Assembly (NCBI RefSeq): GCF_029643425.1 | Contig: NZ_CP119106.1 | Location: 3,410,001 to 3,474,000 of the forward strand | Length of the DNA: 64,000 bases | Source: Isoptericola sp. AK164 | Lineage (GTDB): Bacteria; Actinomycetota; Actinomycetes; Actinomycetales; Cellulomonadaceae | Direction: 5' to 3' | Shown: in pieces, positions 59,075-64,000 of the stretch | Layout of the letters: each line of letters begins with the position of its first letter | How positions within the stretch are numbered: the first letter of the stretch is position 1 | Translations under genes and position numbers: made by a program | The notes under the pieces: generated by a model | Databases searched by the model: none | What the model was told of the DNA's origin: nothing | The model's input: only the letters and a program-made list of their open reading frames with translations

Positions 59075-61266
59075 GCGGGCAGCGGGCGACGCGCGCCGGG
59101 CTGGACGTGGCGGCCGAGATCGTCGCGTTCGTCGAGGAGTCCGCGCTGCCCGGGACCGGGCTCGACCCGGCCCGGTTCTGGCAAGACCTCGCCGTCCTCT
59201 TCCACGACCTCGGCCCCGCCAACCGCGCGCTGCTGGCCACACGAGAGCGCCTGCAGGCGCAGATCGACCGGTTCCACGCCGATCACCCCGGAGCCCCCGA
59301 GCCGGCCGCGTACCGCGCGTTCCTGGAGCAGATCGGCTACCTGGAGCCCGACCCCGGGGAGGTCGCGGTCACGACCGAGCACGTGGACCCCGAGATCGCC
59401 ACGACGGCCGGACCCCAGCTCGTCGTCCCGGCGCTCAACGCCCGGTTCGCCGTCAACGCCGCGAACGCCCGGTGGGGTTCGCTCTACGACGCCCTCTACG
59501 GGACCGACGCCATCCCCGACGAGGGGCCGGAGGCCAGGACGTCGGGCTACAACCCCCGTCGCGGCGCCGCGGCGGTGCGGCGAGGGCGCGAGCTGCTCGA
59601 CACGGTCGCCCCGCTCGCGCACGGCTCGCACGCCGACGCCGTCGGCTACCGCGTCGAGGGCGAGTCGCTGGTGGTGGTCACCGGCGACGGCCCCACGGCG
59701 CCGGTCGACCCCGGTGTGCTCGTCGGCTACCGGGGGAACCGTCGGGACCCGGCCTCGGTGCTGCTGCGCCACCACGGCCTGCACGTGGAGATCGTCCTCG
59801 ACCGGACCCGCCCGGTCGGGCGGGACGACCCCGCGGGGGTGGCCGACGTCCTCGTCGAGGCGGCGCTGACCACGATCGTCGACCTCGAGGACTCGGTCGC
59901 CGCGGTCGACGGGGCCGACAAGGCGCTCGGCTACCGCAACTGGTGGGAGCTCATGCGCGGGTCGCTCGGCGCCGACGTCGCCAAGGACGGGACCACGTTC
60001 CGCCGCACCCTGCGCGAGGACCGCCTCTTCACCGCACCCGACGGCGGCACCCTCCGGCTGCCCGGCCGGTCGCTGCTGCTCGTGCGCAACGTCGGGCACC
60101 TCATGACCACCGACGCCGTCCGCGACGGCGCCGGGCACGAGGTGCCCGAGGGCATCCTCGACGCCGCGATGACGGCGCTCGGCGCGCTCGCCGACCTGCA
60201 GGGCCCCACGGCCGGCGGGAACTCGCGCACCGGCTCCGTGTACGTCGTCAAGCCCAAGATGCACGGCCCCGCGGAGGTGGCCTTCACCGTCGACCTCTTC
60301 GGCCGCGTCGAGACGATGCTCGGGCTCCGGCCGAACACCCTCAAGATCGGCATCATGGACGAGGAGCGCCGCACCTCGGTCAACCTGCGTGCGTGCCTGC
60401 ACGCCGCCCGCGAGCGCGTGGCGTTCGTCAACACCGGCTTCCTGGACCGCACCGGGGACGAGATCCACACCTCGCTGCACGCCGGTCCCGTGGTCCCCAA
60501 GCGCACCATGCGGGACGAGCCGTGGCTGGCCGCCTACGAGCGGTCGAACGTCGACGCCGGGATCACCAGCGGCCTGCTCGGCCACGGCCAGATCGGCAAG
60601 GGCATGTGGGCGATGCCCGACCTCATGCACGCGATGCTCGAGCAGAAGGGCGCGCAGGTGCGGGCCGGGGCGACGACCGCCTGGGTCCCCTCGCCGACGG
60701 CGGCGACGCTGCACGCGCTGCACTACCACGAGGTCGACGCCTTCGCGGTCGGCGCGGAGCTCGGCCGCCGTCCCGGCGCGCCGCTCGACGACCTTCTCGT
60801 CCCGCCGCTGGCGGACGGCGAGATCCCGGCCGACGTCGTGCGCACCGAGCTCGACACGAACGTCCAGTCGATCCTCGGCTACGTCGTGCGCTGGGTCGAC
60901 CAGGGCGTCGGGTGCTCGAAGGTGCCCGACCTCGACGGGGTCGCCCTCATGGAGGACCGCGCGACGTTGCGCATCTCCAGCCAGCTGCTCGCCAACTGGC
61001 TGACCCACGGTGTCGTCGGCGTCGACGACGTCGACGAGAGCTTGTACCGCCTGGCCGGGGTGGTCGACGAGCAGAACGCCCACGACCCCGCGTACGAACC
61101 CCTCGTCGGACCCACCGGGCCCGGCACGGCCTTCCGCACGGCGCGGGCACTCGTCCTCGAGGGCGCCGAGCAGCCCAACGGGTACACGGAGCCCCTGCTC
61201 CACCGGATGCGTCGCGAGAAGAAGGCGCAGCAGACCATGGCGACGACAGGAGCCGACGCACGATGA
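59071..61266 (+). CDS. glcB: Malate synthase G
   Basis: A 731-residue enzyme, typical length for the G isoform, condensing glyoxylate with acetyl-CoA to malate. NARFAVNAANARWGSLYDAL, YVVKPKMHGPAEVAFTVDLF, NTLKIGIMDEERRTSVNLRA and GKGMWAMPDLMHAMLEQK are the family blocks; Asp/Glu of DEERR and acid residues near VDDVDESLYR form the active site. ATG 59071 overlaps the GlcG-like stop and its stop overlaps the next gene (ATGA). It drains glyoxylate to the TCA cycle, complementing the divergent hyi-glxR branch. Confidence 0.95.
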   Translation: MSGQRATRAGLDVAAEIVAFVEESALPGTGLDPARFWQDLAVLFHDLGPANRALLATRERLQAQIDRFHADHPGAPEPAAYRAFLEQIGYLEPDPGEVAVTTEHVDPEIATTAGPQLVVPALNARFAVNAANARWGSLYDALYGTDAIPDEGPEARTSGYNPRRGAAAVRRGRELLDTVAPLAHGSHADAVGYRVEGESLVVVTGDGPTAPVDPGVLVGYRGNRRDPASVLLRHHGLHVEIVLDRTRPVGRDDPAGVADVLVEAALTTIVDLEDSVAAVDGADKALGYRNWWELMRGSLGADVAKDGTTFRRTLREDRLFTAPDGGTLRLPGRSLLLVRNVGHLMTTDAVRDGAGHEVPEGILDAAMTALGALADLQGPTAGGNSRTGSVYVVKPKMHGPAEVAFTVDLFGRVETMLGLRPNTLKIGIMDEERRTSVNLRACLHAARERVAFVNTGFLDRTGDEIHTSLHAGPVVPKRTMRDEPWLAAYERSNVDAGITSGLLGHGQIGKGMWAMPDLMHAMLEQKGAQVRAGATTAWVPSPTAATLHALHYHEVDAFAVGAELGRRPGAPLDDLLVPPLADGEIPADVVRTELDTNVQSILGYVVRWVDQGVGCSKVPDLDGVALMEDRATLRISSQLLANWLTHGVVGVDDVDESLYRLAGVVDEQNAHDPAYEPLVGPTGPGTAFRTARALVLEGAEQPNGYTEPLLHRMRREKKAQQTMATTGADAR

Positions 61267-63464
61267 CGACGACCACGCACGCGACGACGCGAGGAACCCG
61301 TCTCGACGGGATCACGCGCATCGGTCAGGTCAACCTGACCGAGGACGACGTCCGGCTCCTGGACGTCGACTACTGGGCCGACCTGTGGGCACGCATGCGG
61401 CTCGAGGCCGTCCTGCTCAACTGCGGCGGCATCATGGCCTACCACCCGACACGCCTGGCCGGACACCCCGTCGCGCAGGGCGTCCCGGGACGTGACCTGT
61501 TCGGCGAGCTGGTCGACGCGGCGCGCGCCCAGGGCGTCGAGGTGATCGGGCGGCTCGACGTCGGTGTCGTGGACCAGCGCTTCCGGGACCTGCACCCGGA
61601 GTGGATGATGACCGACGCCGAGGGCCGCTCGCGGACGCTCAACGACGTCACCGGTGGCACCTGGGGCCAGCCCGGCGGCCACCGGCTGGAGAACGAGATG
61701 TACTACTCGTGCATCAACTCCGGGTTGTTCACGGAGTACCTGCCGGACCTCCTGAGCGAGGTGGTCGACGGGTACGACGTCGCCGGATTCTTCACGAACG
61801 GCTTCCCCACCGTGGCGCTCGCACCCCCGTCCCTGCGCATGGCGTGCTACTGCGACCGCTGCCTCGCCCGGTGGCGCGCGTTCAGCGGGTCCGTCGACTA
61901 CCCGGTCGCCGACGACCCGTCCGACCCGACGTTCCGGCAGTACGTCCGCTTCCTGCGCACGACGGCGCTGGAGCGGATGCGCGACCTGGTGGCGTTCACG
62001 CGCCGCCTCGGTCCGGGGCTGTCGTTCAACACCTCCGCGGTGCCGAACCTCGGCGGCGGGCTGCCGTGGAACGAGTGGGCCCGTGAGCTCACGCTCGTCA
62101 TGTGCGACAACCAGGACCGGTCCGGGGACTACGGACGGACCACCCCCTCGCACGGGCTCTGGGAGGTCGGGCTGAGCTCGGAGGTGGTGCGCTCCGTCGC
62201 CGCCGGGCGACCCGCCGGTCGCATCCAGTCGACCGCCCGCCTGCGCGGCGGCGGCCGGCACACCTCGAAGGAGCCGGCCGAGCTGCGGCTGCAGATGGCC
62301 GAGGCCCTGGCCCACGGCGAGCTGCCGGTGTGGCACGCCGTCTCCGGCAAGCAGCACAACCGGCGCTGGGTCGACGGCGTAGTGGAGTTCGACGCCTGGC
62401 TCGCCGAGAACGCGGAGGTCCTGACGGACCGCCGGTCCGTGGCCGACGTCGGGATCGTCTGGTCCCAGGAGAGCGCCTGGCTGCAGGCGTGGGGCGCGGC
62501 GACGCCGGGGCCCGCCGTCGGCGACGCCGTCGCCGGGTGGCACCTCCTGCTGTCCCGCTGCCGCATCCCGAACCAGCTCGTCCTGGCCGACGGCACCGAG
62601 TCGCTCGACGGCCTCTCCGCGCTGGTCCTGCCCAGCGGCCTGGCCCTGAGCACGAAGGCCGTGTCCCGCGTCGAGCGGTTCGTGGCGGAGGGGGGCCACC
62701 TTCTCGTCGTGGGCACCGCGGGCCTGGTCGACGCCTGGGGCGCGCCGCACCCGGGCGACCCCGTCGGCGCACTCGTGGGCATCCGGCGGACGGCGCCCCC
62801 GCCGGACGGGTTCGACCTCGTGTCCTACCTGCACGTGGGCGACGAGCCGTTCGTCCGCCGGATGCTCCCCGAGCTCGCCCCGGACGAGGTCGTCGCCGGC
62901 GGGAACTGGCTCGTGGGGTTCGACCGGGTCGACGACACGGTGTCCACGGCGATGGAGTGGAACCGTTCGGAGCACATGATCCCGACCCATGCCGCCGGCC
63001 TGCCGCCGGCCGGCGGGCAGCAGGCCCTGGCCTGGCACGAGGACGGCGGTCGACGGGCGTTCCTCGGGGCCGACCTCGACGCCCGGTTCTTCGTGGACCG
63101 CGCGACCGAGCACCGGGCGGTCCTCGGCGGCCTCGCCTCCTGGGCGCTCGGGGCCGAGGGACCGACGGTGACGGTCGCGGGCGACGGCGTCGTGGACGTC
63201 CGGAGCTGGCACACCGCCCACGGTGTGGCCGTCGCGCTGGTGAACCTCGACAACCCCGGCGCGCAGGACGAGGCGGTCGAGCACTTCCGCCCGGTCGGAC
63301 CGCTGACCGTCCGGGTCCGCGGCGTCGACCCGCGGGCGACGGTCCGCCTCACCCGGGCGGCCGCCGACGTCGTCCCGACGACCACCGACCACCACCTCGA
63401 GTTCGTCGTCGACCAGGTGGTCGACTTCGAGCTCGCCCTCCTCTCCACGGAAGGAACGGCATGA
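61263..63464 (+). CDS. GHL6-like putative glycoside hydrolase
   Basis: A 733-residue protein. The first half is a TIM barrel of the hypothetical glycosyl hydrolase 6 (GHL6) type: RLEAVLLNCGGIMAYHPTRL, GVEVIGRLDVGVVDQRFRDL, HPEWMMTDAEG, GFFTNGFPTVA, MACYCDRCLARWRAFSG. A beta-galactosidase trimerisation-like domain follows (LSALVLPSGLALSTKAVSR, FVAEGGHLLVVGTAGLVDAW), then a C-terminal beta-sandwich. No signal peptide, so intracellular. It overlaps malate synthase by four bases and the hydrolase gene downstream by four, a surprising partnership. Substrate unknown. Confidence 0.8.
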   Translation: MTTTTHATTRGTRLDGITRIGQVNLTEDDVRLLDVDYWADLWARMRLEAVLLNCGGIMAYHPTRLAGHPVAQGVPGRDLFGELVDAARAQGVEVIGRLDVGVVDQRFRDLHPEWMMTDAEGRSRTLNDVTGGTWGQPGGHRLENEMYYSCINSGLFTEYLPDLLSEVVDGYDVAGFFTNGFPTVALAPPSLRMACYCDRCLARWRAFSGSVDYPVADDPSDPTFRQYVRFLRTTALERMRDLVAFTRRLGPGLSFNTSAVPNLGGGLPWNEWARELTLVMCDNQDRSGDYGRTTPSHGLWEVGLSSEVVRSVAAGRPAGRIQSTARLRGGGRHTSKEPAELRLQMAEALAHGELPVWHAVSGKQHNRRWVDGVVEFDAWLAENAEVLTDRRSVADVGIVWSQESAWLQAWGAATPGPAVGDAVAGWHLLLSRCRIPNQLVLADGTESLDGLSALVLPSGLALSTKAVSRVERFVAEGGHLLVVGTAGLVDAWGAPHPGDPVGALVGIRRTAPPPDGFDLVSYLHVGDEPFVRRMLPELAPDEVVAGGNWLVGFDRVDDTVSTAMEWNRSEHMIPTHAAGLPPAGGQQALAWHEDGGRRAFLGADLDARFFVDRATEHRAVLGGLASWALGAEGPTVTVAGDGVVDVRSWHTAHGVAVALVNLDNPGAQDEAVEHFRPVGPLTVRVRGVDPRATVRLTRAAADVVPTTTDHHLEFVVDQVVDFELALLSTEGTA

Positions 63465-64000
63465 CCGACGTGCGATGGACCGCCAGCGAGGAGCCCCGCC
63501 CCGGGCGCGAGACGGTGCTGCTGAGCAACCCGCTCGGCGCCCCGCTGGAGCTGTGGGACGACGTGACCGACGCGCTGGCCCCGTCCTTCCGGGTCCTGCG
63601 CTACGACTCCCCGGGGCACGGGGGGAGCCCGCTGCGCGACGAGATCACGATCGAGACGCTCACCGACGTCGCCCTCGAGGTGCTGGACGCCGCCGAGGTC
63701 GAGCGTGCCCACGTGGTCGGCCTCTCGCTCGGCGCGATGGTGGGGCTCTCCCTGGCAGCGCGCGCCCCGGGGCGGACGGCCTCCCTCGCGGTGCTGTGCA
63801 GCAGCGCGTACTTCCCCGACAAGCAGGTCTGGCAGGACCGGGCCGCGACCGCACGAGCCGAGGGGCTGGACGGACTGGCCGGGGGCTCCCTCGCCCGGTG
63901 GTTCACCCCCGGCTGGGCCGCGGAGCACCCGGACGCGATCGAGGCGGCTCGGGCGATGTTCGTCGGGACCGACCCCGAGGGGTACGCCCGCACGGCCGAG
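63461..64000 (+). CDS. Alpha/beta hydrolase, 3-oxoadipate enol-lactonase-like (cut by window end)
   Basis: The first 180 residues of an alpha/beta hydrolase. The oxyanion region LLSNPLGAPLELWDDVTDAL, RYDSPGHGGSP and nucleophile elbow HVVGLSLGAMVGLSLA (Ser) match PcaD-like lactonases. ATG 63461 overlaps the GHL6 stop. It may open a lactone or ester formed in the pathway that the operon serves. The C-terminus, including the catalytic His, is beyond the window. Confidence 0.85.
   Translation, partial: MTDVRWTASEEPRPGRETVLLSNPLGAPLELWDDVTDALAPSFRVLRYDSPGHGGSPLRDEITIETLTDVALEVLDAAEVERAHVVGLSLGAMVGLSLAARAPGRTASLAVLCSSAYFPDKQVWQDRAATARAEGLDGLAGGSLARWFTPGWAAEHPDAIEAARAMFVGTDPEGYARTAE

Noticed and set aside
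1-64000. Search by eye for tRNA, rRNA, phage integration sites, transposases and CRISPR arrays.
   Set aside because: Nothing with a cloverleaf, conserved rRNA blocks, transposase motifs or regular spaced repeats was found; the HNH gene alone is not evidence of a mobile element.

Overview
The window is very GC-rich, with dense gene packing, many GTG starts and 4-base stop/start overlaps. It carries lineage markers such as a DUF222/HNH (13E12-type) gene with an SOS box, cysteine-free ribosomal protein paralogues behind a Zur-like box, and DUF5808-like and deazaflavin-dependent oxidoreductase genes. This points to a saprophytic actinobacterium, probably of the order Micrococcales (Cellulomonadaceae or Promicromonosporaceae type). 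That placement is an inference from gene content and was not computed. No rRNA, tRNA, CRISPR array, prophage or insertion sequence was found.

Layout. 1-6474: a sugar or uronate island (ABC solute-binding lipoprotein, divergent LacI regulator, FAH-family enzyme, KDG-kinase-like PfkB protein, secreted beta-helix protein) with shared LacI-type operator sequences. 6481-7765: a TetR regulator and its divergent AhpD-like target. 7850-8858: remnants of two glycosidase genes. 9012-15857: a large ATPase-LuxR regulator, an envelope lipoprotein and membrane protein pair, and a LuxR/secreted-cupin pair. 15864-24688: lactate permease, adenosine deaminase, SOS-box HNH gene and a run of small enzymes (PRTase-hydrolase fusion, deazaflavin reductase, DJ-1, aldo/keto reductase, GNAT). 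24713-27248: a zinc-starvation module, with six non-zinc ribosomal proteins divergent from a COG0523-like protein around a Zur-like palindrome. 27256-34170: anti-sigma/STAS pair, two MFS transporters, LysR regulator and an unusual lipoprotein asparaginase. 34366-36579: a formaldehyde-fixing hxlA-hxlB pair divergent from a HATPase-LuxR fusion regulator. 36897-41923: a frameshifted giant subtilase and a secreted sugar-isomerase-like protein. 42015-45321: an XRE regulator with alcohol dehydrogenase, CMD, DUF2255 and cupin genes. 45427-47876: sodA divergent from fdxA and a ferredoxin reductase, with two matching MerR/SoxR-style promoters. 47899-54805: an alpha-galactoside uptake and hydrolysis operon with a divergent ROK regulator. 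54830-64000: an IclR-controlled glyoxylate locus (hydroxypyruvate isomerase, tartronate semialdehyde reductase, hydroxyacid dehydrogenase; divergently GlcG-like, malate synthase G, a GHL6-like glycosidase and an alpha/beta hydrolase cut by the window end).

The overall picture is a soil or plant-litter heterotroph that imports and breaks down plant or microbial polysaccharides and their acid products, with many local one-regulator, one-operon circuits. The least expected items are: the twin 19-base-spacer promoters of sodA and fdxA; a large palindromic element at 34246-34330; a P-loop-less COG0523 protein under a Zur-like box; an asparaginase with an altered catalytic motif; a HATPase-LuxR fusion beside hxlAB; and a glycosidase translationally coupled to malate synthase. 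I found no wholly new multi-gene system that I can defend from sequence alone.
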